Both the position numbers and the translations under genes were made by a program. This document shows, in pieces, positions 47,334 through 55,238 of a DNA stretch of 64,000 bases; position 1 is the first letter of the stretch; each line of letters starts with the position of its first letter. The notes under the pieces were generated by a model. That model was not told where the DNA came from, searched no databases, and was given only the letters and a program-made list of their open reading frames with translations. The DNA is from Streptomyces coacervatus (GTDB lineage: Bacteria > Actinomycetota > Actinomycetes > Streptomycetales > Streptomycetaceae). The stretch is from the NCBI RefSeq assembly GCF_029223485.1, contig NZ_JARHTP010000017.1:124001-188000 (forward strand), given 5' to 3'.

Positions 47334-47672
47334 TCAGGCAGCGCGCTGTTCCTCGGGAAAGGCGCAGGTCACACACATGCCGAGCGACGTGGGGATGACG
47401 TATCCGGCATCCCGGCCGCACTCGGGGCACCTGCGCCGCGCGGCATTGGCCTTGGCCAGCGCCGCCCATTTCGCCGGCGTCATCGGCCGGACGGACTTGG
47501 CCTTGTCGATCTCGTACAGGTAGGCGACCAGCGGGCCGCGGCGCCGCCGCGGGCGTTCGACCTGTGCGGCGACGTCCTGTCCGCCGGGGCGCAGGTCGTG
47601 CGCCCGGAGCTGCCGGAGTGTGGCCAGACCCTCCGGGGCCAGTTGCCACGGGTAGACGGGGATGCTGGCCAT
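47334..47672 (-). CDS. RRQRL-type zinc-binding AICE protein
   Basis: 112-residue protein with YLYEIDKAKSVRPMTPAKW in the centre and a C-terminal zinc ribbon (CPECGRDAGYVIPTSLGMC then TC, i.e. two C-x2-C pairs). This matches small zinc-binding proteins commonly found in Streptomyces AICEs. It overlaps the end of the DUF2637 gene by one base. Function unknown. Confidence 0.75.
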   Translation of the reverse strand: MASIPVYPWQLAPEGLATLRQLRAHDLRPGGQDVAAQVERPRRRRGPLVAYLYEIDKAKSVRPMTPAKWAALAKANAARRRCPECGRDAGYVIPTSLGMCVTCAFPEEQRAA

Positions 47673-48679
47673 CAGTTGCCCGCGATGGCCAGCTCAGCGC
47701 CGCCCGTGCCGGGGTCGCGGAGTTCGGCGTAGCGGGCGGACACCCAGCCCACCGACCAGCCGCACAGCTCCGCAGCCGACCGCACCGACAGCCCAGCATC
47801 GAACGCGGCCGCCACGATGCGGCGGGCCTCATCCTCCGGCAACTTGCTCTCGGCCGGGCCGCGCTCAAGCAGCGTGGCGCGTTCACGGGTCAAGCGCTCC
47901 TGGCGTTCACGCTGTTCACGCTCGGCCCGCTCGGCAGCCGCGCGGCGCTCGTTCTCGGCTCGCTCGCGGGCCTGCCGTTCGAGGCGTTCACGGTCGTGTT
48001 CACGCTGTTCACGCTCGTGTTCACGGCGTTCACGCTCGACCCGTGCGGCAGCCTCAACCCGCTCCCGGGCCTCGCGCTCTTCCCGGGCCCGGCGCTCTTC
48101 CCGCTCGGTCTGTTCACGGACCAACAGGGCTTCGTGCTCGCGCTGTTCACGCGCCAACGCGGCGGCGTGCTCGCGCTCCTCCCGCGCCTGTTGGCGGGCC
48201 TGCTCGGCCCGCTCGCGGGCCTTGTGCTCGGCCTGCTCCCGGTTGGCCTTCTGTGCCGTTTCCAGCTTGCTGACGGCGGTGGCGATGGCGCGCCGGTAGG
48301 CGAGTCCGGTCTCCGCGGTGACGATCAGCAGCAGCGGCGCTACCGCGTGGACAGCCATGCCCACCAGGTCGTTCTTCAGCGCGGAGTCGGCGGTGTTGAG
48401 GGCAAGTGTCATCAGCCCCGTCATCCACCGCAGCGCGACCGGCCACTTGCCGCCGTGCCCGCCCAGCCGGGCCAGGACGTCATCGAGCTTGACCACGATG
48501 ACCACCGCGGCATCCACCACCAGCGGCAGGATCGGCGCCGTCCAGTCCCACCGGTCGGCGGTGTGGGAGGCCATCAGCGGGGTGACCGTGAGGACGGAGT
48601 AGAGCATCGCTCCGGACACGATCAGCCACGTGCCCACCGACAACGCCCGTTCTGCTGAACGGATATGAACAGCGTTCAC
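47672..48679 (-). CDS. DUF2637 (SpdB2-like) membrane protein with coiled coil and HTH
   Basis: 335-residue protein. Four N-terminal helices (about 12-34, 47-65, 82-98, 107-123) form the DUF2637 domain of plasmid spread proteins. Then about 150 residues of Arg/Glu-rich heptads (repeated EREQREHERE-like units, 140-280) form a long coiled coil, and the C-terminus has a helix-turn-helix (LSVRSAAELCGWSVGWVSARY) of replication/partition type. It probably tethers the element or transfer complex to the membrane. It is coupled to DUF6303 by ATGA. Confidence 0.85.
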   Translation of the reverse strand: MNAVHIRSAERALSVGTWLIVSGAMLYSVLTVTPLMASHTADRWDWTAPILPLVVDAAVVIVVKLDDVLARLGGHGGKWPVALRWMTGLMTLALNTADSALKNDLVGMAVHAVAPLLLIVTAETGLAYRRAIATAVSKLETAQKANREQAEHKARERAEQARQQAREEREHAAALAREQREHEALLVREQTEREERRAREEREARERVEAAARVERERREHEREQREHDRERLERQARERAENERRAAAERAEREQRERQERLTRERATLLERGPAESKLPEDEARRIVAAAFDAGLSVRSAAELCGWSVGWVSARYAELRDPGTGGAELAIAGN

Positions 48680-48963
48680 GCCGCGCCCTCCGCCCGTGAA
48701 CGCACCTGCACAGCGGCGATCAGGCTCACCGGTGAGGCGGGGTCGTCAGGGTCGTCGCTGCTCTCGATCCAGTCCCATTCACTCGCCGGGATCGGCTCGA
48801 AGCCCAGCGCGCTGAGCGCTTCCGTGCGTTCCGTGAACGTCGGCACCGGCGCGGTACGGCCGAAGTCGTACTCGGGCCACGGGTCGGTGGTGTTCAGCAG
48901 CACCACGTACAGGCGCCACCGGCCCTTGTGCACGGACATCTGCGCCGTGAACTCCCGCGCCAT
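48676..48963 (-). CDS. DUF6303 family AICE protein
   Basis: 95-residue soluble protein. GRWRLYVVLLNTTDPWPEY and FGRTAPVPTFTERTEALSAL match the pattern I know from DUF6303 proteins of AICEs. ATG 48963 overlaps the previous stop (TGATG). Function unknown. Confidence 0.75.
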   Translation of the reverse strand: MAREFTAQMSVHKGRWRLYVVLLNTTDPWPEYDFGRTAPVPTFTERTEALSALGFEPIPASEWDWIESSDDPDDPASPVSLIAAVQVRSRAEGAA

Positions 48964-49244
48964 CACGCCACCCCCGGCGAGGCGGCGCCGGCCTGGTTCG
49001 TCAGGGTCCGGCGGGTGGCGAGCACCTTGTTGCGGGCTCGCCGCAAGCGCCGCTGGTCCATCTCGGTCGGCGTCCGGTCCAACAGGCTGATCTGTACGTC
49101 AAGCTCCTCGACCTCCGCCAGGATGAGCGGCATCTCGTGCTCGATGGCGTCCAGTTCGGCAGCCGAGGGACCGCCGTTCTGTCCCATCTGCCTGCGGTCG
49201 ATGATGCGCTGATGCTGGGGGTCGTAGAGGGGGACAATCTTCAT
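48963..49244 (-). CDS. DUF6284 family AICE protein
   Basis: 93-residue helical protein with AAELDAIEHEMPLILAEVEE and DVQISLLDRTPTEMDQRRLR, the hallmark of DUF6284. TAAGGAGT precedes the ATG. Function unknown. It opens the transfer operon behind a terminator-like hairpin. Confidence 0.78.
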   Translation of the reverse strand: MKIVPLYDPQHQRIIDRRQMGQNGGPSAAELDAIEHEMPLILAEVEELDVQISLLDRTPTEMDQRRLRRARNKVLATRRTLTNQAGAASPGVA

Positions 49245-49281
49245 GGGTCGTGACTCCTTAGTCGGTGGGACGGCCCGAACA

Positions 49282-49311
49282 GCGCCCCCGGAGTTGCTGC
49301 TCCGGGGGCGC
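49282..49311. terminator. Hairpin before the DUF6284 gene
   Basis: Perfect 12-bp stem GCGCCCCCGGAG with CTCCGGGGGCGC and loop TTGCTG, between the 62-residue gene and DUF6284. It may end or attenuate transcription entering the transfer operon. Confidence 0.65.
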
Positions 49312-49379
49312 GCGCCGTGTGGGTGGGATGCCGCAGTGCTGCGGCAGCGCGGTCCGCGAGTGCGACCGCGAGGGGTGGT

Positions 49380-49568
49380 TCAGAGCTTCTGTAGCTCCCC
49401 GGTGCTGCACAGCACCGGGGCGATGAGCAGGCTGATGCCATTGACGGTCCACTTGCCGTCCGTCAGCGGGCCCGGCGGGGCCTCGTCGACGATCCGGCCG
49501 GTCTTGCCGGCGGCACGCGGGTCATCCGCACAGGAAACGATCAGCACCTTGTCGCCCGCCTGGAACAT
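49380..49568 (-). CDS. Small AICE protein with KOW-like segment
   Basis: 62-residue protein starting MFQAGDKVLIVSCADD and continuing RAAGKTGRIVDE, a pattern like a KOW/SH3-type turn. GGAAGGG lies about six bases before ATG 49568. An upstream in-frame extension lacks coding character. It is the first gene leftward from the GntR operator region, so it is probably controlled by it. Confidence 0.6.
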   Translation of the reverse strand: MFQAGDKVLIVSCADDPRAAGKTGRIVDEAPPGPLTDGKWTVNGISLLIAPVLCSTGELQKL

Positions 49569-49868
49569 CTCGTGCCCTTCCGGGCCGGAGTCTCCGGCTC
49601 CCCTCAGCGCTGCTCGTACGAGACGAGCAGCGGAGGCAACCGGCCGCAGCCCTTGAGCTGCGGAGAAGGTTGAAGACCCGCAGGTGCGCGGTCTTGCATC
49701 CGCGCGGCCGTCACTTCGGGGGAGACGGCTCAGAAACCCACGTATTCGCGATGTCAAAGAACACCCAGCGCGGGGCTCGCGGCGTGCGGCCGAAGCCGCC
49801 TTCCTGCCGAGCAATCCCGAACCGGCACGGCCTGAAGGCAGCCCAAAGAAGGCCCCGTCCGGCCCGCT
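49569..49868. other. Divergent region between the 62-residue gene and the GntR operators
   Basis: About 300 bases with short inverted repeats (for example GCTGCTCGT/ACGAGCAGC at 49608-49629) and no convincing gene. The GntR reading frame stays open here to about 49670 but lacks a ribosome site and family similarity, so it is treated as non-coding. Confidence 0.45.
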
Positions 49869-49940
49869 GTCCTAGGACTGCGAGCGGCCTGAGAAGACGA
49901 TGGCACGCAGTCCTAGGACTGTCAACAGTCCTAGGACTGT
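49869..49940. promoter_or_regulatory. Three palindromic operators of the GntR regulator
   Basis: GTCCTAGGAC with flanking bases occurs three times: 49869-49878, 49908-49921 (CAGTCCTAGGACTG) and 49925-49940 (ACAGTCCTAGGACTGT, perfect 16-base palindrome). Centres are 41 and 18 bases apart. The last one ends 33 bases before the regulator start. They are very likely autoregulatory operators that also control the divergent operon. Confidence 0.85.
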
Positions 49941-49972
49941 GCTTCACTGGTTCGCGTCGAGAGGAGTTCTGC

Positions 49973-50767
49973 GTGGCACCGAAGTGGCGCGACCTGGCGG
50001 ACAGGATCGCGGAGCAGATCAAGAGCGGCGCGTATCCGCCGGGCGCCCAGTTGCCCCAGATCAGAGACCTAGTCGAGGCAGGGGAAGGCGCAAAGGAGAC
50101 TGTCTCCAAGGCCTACAAGGCTTTGGAGGCTGAAGGCCTCGTGACGTCGACGCGCGGACACGGCACCGTGGTGCGTCTGCGCGCTCCGCTCAAGCGGCTC
50201 GGCATTGCCCGTTACGACAAGGCGAAGTGGCGCGACGGCGACGAAGTCGCGTTTATAGCTGACCGCGTCGCATCGGGTCGCGCGTACAAGCGCAACGAGC
50301 AGACGCAGACCGTGAGCCGCGTGCAGGCGGACAGCCTTGTGGCAGAGGGGCTCGGCGTCCCAGCTGGCTCCGAGGTATACGCGCGCGCCCGCCTCGTGAA
50401 GGAGGGGACGCAGCCGACTCACACCCTGACCAGCTACTACAGGCCGGAGCACGTCGAGGGGACGCGCATTGTCGACCCCACCCCGGGCCCTGCCGGCCGC
50501 GGCGGCGGGTACCGGGTCCTCTACGACGCCGGATACGAGATCGACCACATGAGAGAGGCCCTGTTCGCACGCATCCCGACGGCAGATGAGGTGCAGCTTC
50601 TACAGCTCCCCCTCGGTGAGCCCGTAGTCGAGCTGCACCGGACGACGTACACGGCAGATGGCACGGTGGTCGAGTTCGCGGTTGGCGTCCACTCGGCTTC
50701 CCGCTTCGCGTGGGAGTACGACTTCAAGGTTCCGGACTCAGCGCACGACAGAAAGGGGCAGGAATGA
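49973..50767 (+). CDS. GntR-family regulator of the AICE (KorSA-like)
   Basis: 264-residue repressor. The N-terminal winged helix (WRDLADRIAEQIKSGAYPPG, then ETVSKAYKALEAEGLV) and a C-terminal UTRA effector domain (about 95-250, with TTYTADGTVVEF) define the HutC/KorSA-type GntR group that represses transfer genes in pSAM2-like elements. GTG 49973 has GGAG seven bases upstream, and three palindromes lie before it. It is coupled to the YdcF-like gene by ATGA. Confidence 0.9.
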   Translation: MAPKWRDLADRIAEQIKSGAYPPGAQLPQIRDLVEAGEGAKETVSKAYKALEAEGLVTSTRGHGTVVRLRAPLKRLGIARYDKAKWRDGDEVAFIADRVASGRAYKRNEQTQTVSRVQADSLVAEGLGVPAGSEVYARARLVKEGTQPTHTLTSYYRPEHVEGTRIVDPTPGPAGRGGGYRVLYDAGYEIDHMREALFARIPTADEVQLLQLPLGEPVVELHRTTYTADGTVVEFAVGVHSASRFAWEYDFKVPDSAHDRKGQE

Positions 50768-51438
50768 TCTCGGCACAGGCATGGGCGGATGCCCGGCTTC
50801 TGTGGGACTACCACCGCATGCACCACGACCCACGACCCTGTTCGGTGGCCATCGGTCTGGGCAGTCACGATCTCGGGGTGGCTGACGTGACCGCGGAGCT
50901 ATACCACCGGGGCATGGCGCCGGTCATCGTCTTCACGGGAGCCACCAGTCCCACGACCCGGGCGCGCACGCCGCGCGGTGAGGCTGTCCACTACCGAGAG
51001 CGGGCGTTGCAGCTAGGGGTGCCCGAATCCGCCGTACTCCTGGAACCGCGCGCCACGAACACCGGCGAGAACATCGAGTTCTCGAAAGCGGTGCTGGCAG
51101 AGGCCGACGTTAAGGTCTCGTCCGTCCTGCTCGTGAGCAAGCCGTACGAAGAGCGCCGCTCGTACGCCATGATGCGGAAGCTCTGGGCCGACGTAGGGGT
51201 CGTGTGCGCGTCCACGCCGATGGGTCTGGAGGAGTACGCAGACTCCATCGGGGACGCTCGAATGGTGATCGACATGATCGTGGGCGCCCTGCAACGAGTG
51301 CTTGTCTTCCCGGGGTGGGGTCTGGCCATCGAGCAGGTCGTGCCGGACACCGTTGTGGCCGCCTACGAGCGACTGTCCGCCGAGGGCTTCACCAGCCGAC
51401 TCCTGCCAGCGGACGTTGCTGCCCGTCCTGATGCGTGA
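50764..51438 (+). CDS. YdcF/SanA-like DUF218 protein
   Basis: 224-residue soluble protein of the YdcF/ElyC family, with the DUF218 core: VAIGLGSHDLGVAD, VIVFTGATSP, GEAVHYRERALQLGVP, EPRATNTGENI and SVLLVSKPYEERRSY. Family members bind S-adenosylmethionine or affect envelope polymer recycling; activity is unclear. ATG 50764 overlaps the GntR stop. It is a frequent companion of the AICE GntR gene. Confidence 0.85.
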   Translation: MISAQAWADARLLWDYHRMHHDPRPCSVAIGLGSHDLGVADVTAELYHRGMAPVIVFTGATSPTTRARTPRGEAVHYRERALQLGVPESAVLLEPRATNTGENIEFSKAVLAEADVKVSSVLLVSKPYEERRSYAMMRKLWADVGVVCASTPMGLEEYADSIGDARMVIDMIVGALQRVLVFPGWGLAIEQVVPDTVVAAYERLSAEGFTSRLLPADVAARPDA

Positions 51439-51523
51439 TGGGAGGGTTGGCGGGAGGCCTGTAATTGTGAACCCGCCAGCCCGAGCCGCGGTCTCTCGGT
51501 CGATGGACTAAGCCCTGCCTGCC

Positions 51524-51641
51524 TGCACGCCGTCCTCTTCATCGTGACTCCTTCGAGGGCGCTGTACCGATGCGGAGTAATCCAAGTAGCTGCCTTGAGC
51601 GGTGGATTCTAGAGTCATTAGCAGGACGGCGTGCAAGGAGT
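51524..51641 (+). promoter_or_regulatory. Inverted-repeat leader that can mask a ribosome site
   Basis: TGCACGCCGTCCT at 51524-51536 pairs with AGGACGGCGTGCA at 51623-51635, directly next to AAGGAGT (51635-51641), the ribosome site of the gene at 51647. ACTCCTT at 51547-51553 in the loop is complementary to AAGGAGT. Pairing of both would give a pseudoknot hiding the ribosome site. Folding has not been tested. Confidence 0.45.
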
Positions 51642-51646
51642 AAGGA

Positions 51647-52360
51647 ATGACCGACCCGGACTGGCAGAATATTCCTCCTATTCCGCCTGCCGATTCGCCT
51701 GATTTGGATAGCCCGATTCTCGTGGGTCACGGCGGTTCCGGCAATCGTCATAATCTAGGTGTTGGGGGATGGTTTCGCAGCCTTTATCGGGCGCCTGATT
51801 TCGCCTCTCAAAATTATGCTTTTAGGGCACTTGTGTATCATGAGGCAATAGAGCGAAAACCGGGCGACGCTGAAAACGATGTTCTGATCGATCTGGCTTA
51901 TGACGCTGCTGTGACTCGTCTCGCCAGTCAGACGAGTGCTTTTGAGAGCATCAGGACGCGGGCGTCAGGAATTCTGAGTGTCGCGGCGCTTGTCACCTCC
52001 TTCTCTGCAGGACTGGGGTTGGTTCATACAGACCCTGCTAAGGGAAAGCTACTTCCCGGGTGGGCCCCCTGGGCATTGCTTGGAATTCTCTTGATGTTGG
52101 GGGTGTGTGCCATTCTCGTTATGCTTCCAACGCGGCAATGGAATCACGGTCCGTCGGCGCGAAAAATCATGGATAGTTGGGTGCGGCGCACACCTCCAGA
52201 GAGGGCGAAGGCTCGTTTGGTCGCCGTATTGGTGGAGGCTCAAAATCGAAATTCATGGGAGCTGCGGAGGAGGGCTATCTCCTATCGGGTCGCTGTAGTT
52301 CTATTGTTGTCTGAAGTTCTAACGCTCGTTGCGGCGGTTGCTCAGAGCACCGCTACCTAG
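51647..52360 (+). CDS. Cargo membrane protein, unknown
   Basis: 237-residue protein. A cytoplasmic N-terminal part (1-105) carries YHEAIERKPGDAENDVLIDL. Two helices follow (about 109-126 and 139-159), then a charged loop (WNHGPSARKIMDSW), and a final helix (about 213-233). The AAGGAG ribosome site is strong. The gene is far lower in GC and uses A/T-ending codons freely, unlike its neighbours, so it is probably recent cargo. The layout recalls membrane effectors of nucleotide-signalling defence systems, but no cyclase gene is nearby, so I do not claim that. Confidence 0.7.
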   Translation: MTDPDWQNIPPIPPADSPDLDSPILVGHGGSGNRHNLGVGGWFRSLYRAPDFASQNYAFRALVYHEAIERKPGDAENDVLIDLAYDAAVTRLASQTSAFESIRTRASGILSVAALVTSFSAGLGLVHTDPAKGKLLPGWAPWALLGILLMLGVCAILVMLPTRQWNHGPSARKIMDSWVRRTPPERAKARLVAVLVEAQNRNSWELRRRAISYRVAVVLLLSEVLTLVAAVAQSTAT

Positions 52361-52369
52361 AGACGGCCG

Positions 52370-52514
52370 GTCTCAGTCGTGGTCCCAGTTGCTTCCAGAT
52401 CTGCCATCGTCCGCCGATGTCCGGCTGGATCCGTGAACTAGCTTTGATCAGGGACGGAGCCTGTTTCGCGGACGTCCACGGACACACGCGGACCAGGATC
52501 GGACAACTCGTAAT
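52370..52514 (+). repeat. Direct repeat left of the phosphotransferase gene
   Basis: Two blocks recur on the right of the phosphotransferase gene. CGGTCTCAGTCGTGGTC to GCCATCGTCC (52370-52410) matches 53886-53940. GGAGCCTGTTTCGCGG to GATCGGACAACTCGTAAT (52456-52514) matches 54188-54246. Identity is about 75-85% with the last 18 bases exact. The 52361-52613 gap holds nothing else recognised. Confidence 0.75.
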
Positions 52515-52613
52515 TTTGGTATGGCGCCAGGATGCTGCCGTGGCTCAGCTGCGGTGACCGTCGCTAGCGGACTGTCTTCCGCTGGTTCCGGAGCGTAGTG
52601 TCCCGCCATACGG

Positions 52614-53714
52614 TTAAAGCGCGATCGTCGGCGTCGGAGGCCCGAACAGGCTGTGCCACTCCCGCAGAGCCTGAACGAGTTTCTCCAGAACCGGTACGTC
52701 ATCGAGCTTCAAGGGCTCACGGGCCCGCTCCATAGCCCGGTTCACACGCTTTCCGGCTACCCGGAAGTGCAGCTCCTCGGCATCGGCCGGGAGGGAGAGC
52801 GCAGCACGCATGACATCGGTGAATGCCGACTGCGCATACTCGAAGGCCAGGTAGATGGCGAGGTCCTCGTGTAGGCCGGCAGTGAGCATGCCGAGGCCGG
52901 CCTCCTCCAGGGCCTGAGCCCAGAGGGTGATCATCTGCCGCCGTTCCCCTTCGCCGTAGCCCATCCGGACTATGTGCGTCGCCAGTTCGTGCAGAGGATC
53001 GCCGTATAGGGCCAGTTCCCAGTCGATCACCGAGATCTTTTTTCGGCGGACGATGACGTTGGCCCGGTGGACATCGGTGTGCAGGAGGACGAAGGGGCGT
53101 GAGGTGAGGCTGCGGTGGTCTTCCTTGAACCTCGTCATCGCGTCCCGTGGAATGCCCACTGCGTCGAACAGGTAACCGAACCGGTCCAGATTTCGCAGGT
53201 GCACGCACTGTTCGGTGAAGTCGATGAGCCAGTGCAAAAATCCGTTACTGTCGCCGTCGACAGGCCAGTCCTCAGGCAGCGACGGGAGCTCCTCCACCGG
53301 CACCATGGCGGTCCGGACGAAGAACGCTGCAAATTCGCGCATCAGAATGTTGTCGATGCTGCCGTCGGGATTTCGCTCGCTCAGGGGTCTGCCTCTGCTG
53401 TAACCGTGTAGGGAACGATCGCCCGATGCCGCGAAACAGCGCGGAACCTCACGCAGGGATCGGCAGACGACCTCAAGCACATCGGCCTCGCGCGGCCAGA
53501 TGCGCGGGACCACCTCGAGCGTGGCTTGTGACACCCGGTACTTGAACCGTATGAACGGCTTGACACCTAGTAAGAGGGCCAACAGCAGCCCGGCGCGCAA
53601 TACGTAATTCGTGTTGTGGTGCCCCTTGAACACCTCAGCCCTGCCTCGGAGGCGACGCTCCTCCATGAGGCGATGAGCGAGCGCCCAGCGCGCTCCATGT
53701 GACAGAGGGGGCAT
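52614..53714 (-). CDS. Aminoglycoside-phosphotransferase-family kinase
   Basis: 366-residue kinase-fold protein. The Brenner motif is LLHTDVHRANVIV with the catalytic aspartate, and the metal-binding aspartate is in VIDWELALYGDP. The N-terminal lobe has FKGHHNTNYVL in place of a plain glycine loop. Such proteins phosphorylate small hydroxyl substrates, and members in Streptomyces are not always antibiotic resistance enzymes. The gene is bracketed by direct repeats on both sides and is oriented against the flanking cargo genes, so it looks like an inserted module. Confidence 0.85.
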   Translation of the reverse strand: MPPLSHGARWALAHRLMEERRLRGRAEVFKGHHNTNYVLRAGLLLALLLGVKPFIRFKYRVSQATLEVVPRIWPREADVLEVVCRSLREVPRCFAASGDRSLHGYSRGRPLSERNPDGSIDNILMREFAAFFVRTAMVPVEELPSLPEDWPVDGDSNGFLHWLIDFTEQCVHLRNLDRFGYLFDAVGIPRDAMTRFKEDHRSLTSRPFVLLHTDVHRANVIVRRKKISVIDWELALYGDPLHELATHIVRMGYGEGERRQMITLWAQALEEAGLGMLTAGLHEDLAIYLAFEYAQSAFTDVMRAALSLPADAEELHFRVAGKRVNRAMERAREPLKLDDVPVLEKLVQALREWHSLFGPPTPTIAL

Positions 53715-54419
53715 GGTATGAGAGTAGCCGTTCAGGCCCTGCGGGCCGTGGCGACGTCACAATTGTGGAAGCTGCATTGCGCCTCCGCCTCCCACTGCTG
53801 CCGACTGGCCAACTAAGTCCTGCTGCGACCACGTCAAACCAACTTCGACCAAATGGCTCCTAGGCTTAGTTGGATGAGGTTGCAACGGTCTCAGTTGTGG
53901 TCTCGATTGCCGCTCGTTCCAGTGGAGTCCGCCATCGTCCATGGGCGTCCGATAACTCTCATGACCAGGCACGGGGTCGCGTCCCGCGACGTGGTGTAGG
54001 GATGCTGAGTTCTCGGCTCCGCAGCTCAATGGGACGGTGCAGTCGTTTCGGCGCCGCATGGCGGTGATGATGCCCGTGAGCGGCGTGGAGAACCGGGGAG
54101 GCGGGCCGGTCGGCGCGTGCGCCATGGCGCTGAACGGAGCCACATGGTCCGGATGGCTACACCACTCGGCGGGGCACCACCAGGCACGGAGCCTGCTTCA
54201 CGGGCGCCCATGGACACCCCCAGATCAAGATCGGACAACTCGTAATGCGTGGACCTGCTCCAGGTACCGGGTTTCCCGCGCGCCGACGAGCGCAGCAGAG
54301 ACTCACCCGCCGCTCGGGCGTCGGGTAAAGCGGTCTGATTTCCAATACTGTCCTGGAGTCGGTAAACACGTAAGGTAAGGTGCAGGCACGTTCCGTGACG
54401 GCCTGAGAGGCGAGTGCCG
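53715..54419. other. Gene-free region with repeat copy
   Basis: 700 bases upstream of the phosphotransferase gene. It contains the second copies of the flanking repeats (53886-53940 and 54188-54246), separated here by about 240 unrelated bases. No gene is convincing on either strand. Confidence 0.5.
53886..54246 (+). repeat. Direct repeat right of the phosphotransferase gene
   Basis: Partner of 52370-52514, with the two blocks pushed apart by about 240 bases. The block end ATCGGACAACTCGTAAT is identical in both copies. Confidence 0.75.
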
Positions 54420-55136
54420 GTGACCGTGCTCATCGAGACCGCGGCCCACAATCCGTGGGAATTCGGCTGGGAAGCAGCCGTCGCCATCACCACTGGCCTC
54501 CTCGCGTTCTTCACCTGGCGCCTGGCCGCACGCACCCGCGAGCTCGCCCAGGAGACCGCCGACGACCAGCGGGCCCAATGGCGCCCGCTGCTGCTGCCCG
54601 TCGGCGAGTGGGAAGAGAGAAGTCGGGGAAGGATCACGTACCCCCGCGGGATCCGGTACACCGGCGACACCCTCCGTGTCCGGATCCGGAACAGCGGCCG
54701 CGGGCCTGCCCTCCATGTGCGCGCGCGGCTGGATCTGGACGGAGACAGGGGTTCTCGCCTTCCGGCGGACTGGTCGCTCGGGGCGCTGGAGGCCGAGAAC
54801 ATCAAATGGCTGCGGTTCGCCAACGCCCCCATCGGCAACGGGAAGCAGGCACGGCTCCTGATCGACTACCAGGACATGGCGAACCGCCACCACGTCACCG
54901 CGAGCATCATCAAACGGCGGGCCGACGGCCTCTTTCTGCATGCCGTCGAGGTGTTGGAGGACTACTCGGTCACCGCCCTGGGCGATGCGGCGTATCCGCA
55001 AGAATGCCTGCAGGACGTCGTAGAGCCGGTAAAGAAGCACAAAGGCTGGAGACAACTGCTCGGCCCCCTGCTGGTGTCCGCCGTGTGCGGCGTCGGCTTC
55101 ATCTTCATCCTGCTGTTCACGCACGGAAGTTGTTGA
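54420..55136 (+). CDS. Membrane protein with beta-rich centre
   Basis: 238-residue protein with helix one at about 18-34 (VAITTGLLAFFTWRLA), a short coiled stretch (TRELAQETADDQ), a soluble all-beta centre (about 45-160, with LRVRIRNSGRGPALHV as in domains of phage or plasmid membrane proteins), and a last helix (LLVSAVCGVGFIFILLF). GTG 54420 is preferred because GAGAGG lies nine bases before it; GTG 54414 is also open. No family recognised. It precedes the recombinase gene on the same strand. Confidence 0.65.
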   Translation: MTVLIETAAHNPWEFGWEAAVAITTGLLAFFTWRLAARTRELAQETADDQRAQWRPLLLPVGEWEERSRGRITYPRGIRYTGDTLRVRIRNSGRGPALHVRARLDLDGDRGSRLPADWSLGALEAENIKWLRFANAPIGNGKQARLLIDYQDMANRHHVTASIIKRRADGLFLHAVEVLEDYSVTALGDAAYPQECLQDVVEPVKKHKGWRQLLGPLLVSAVCGVGFIFILLFTHGSC

Positions 55137-55154
55137 GACGGAAAGAGGTGGGCG

Positions 55155-55238
55155 ATGCTCATCGGGCACGAGGCGCGGGCGGTGTGGGCCGACCTGCGGC
55201 GGCCGGTGCGCCGACTGACCGGGCGGGGGACGGCATGA
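55155..55238 (+). CDS. 27-residue leader frame of the recombinase gene
   Basis: MLIGHEARAVWADLRR to LTGRGTA, then a stop overlapping the recombinase ATG (ATGA). AAAGAGGTGG precedes its ATG, whereas the recombinase has no clear ribosome site of its own. It probably exists for translational coupling. Confidence 0.45.
   Translation: MLIGHEARAVWADLRRPVRRLTGRGTA

Larger units (their letters stand above)
38131..51438. mobile_element. Actinomycete integrative and conjugative element (AICE)
   Basis: The order integrase, excisionase, DUF3631 ATPase, primase-polymerase, TraB, DUF2637 membrane protein, DUF6303, DUF6284 and a divergent GntR regulator is the standard AICE/pSAM2-type backbone for conjugal transfer of double-stranded DNA. 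The left end is the second attachment copy. The right end is not defined: no third copy of the tRNA end is visible up to 64000, so the listed end is just the last backbone-linked gene. Confidence 0.85.

Noticed and set aside
51647..52360. Pycsar or CBASS membrane effector
   Set aside because: The helix layout is only suggestive and no nucleotidyl cyclase gene is adjacent.
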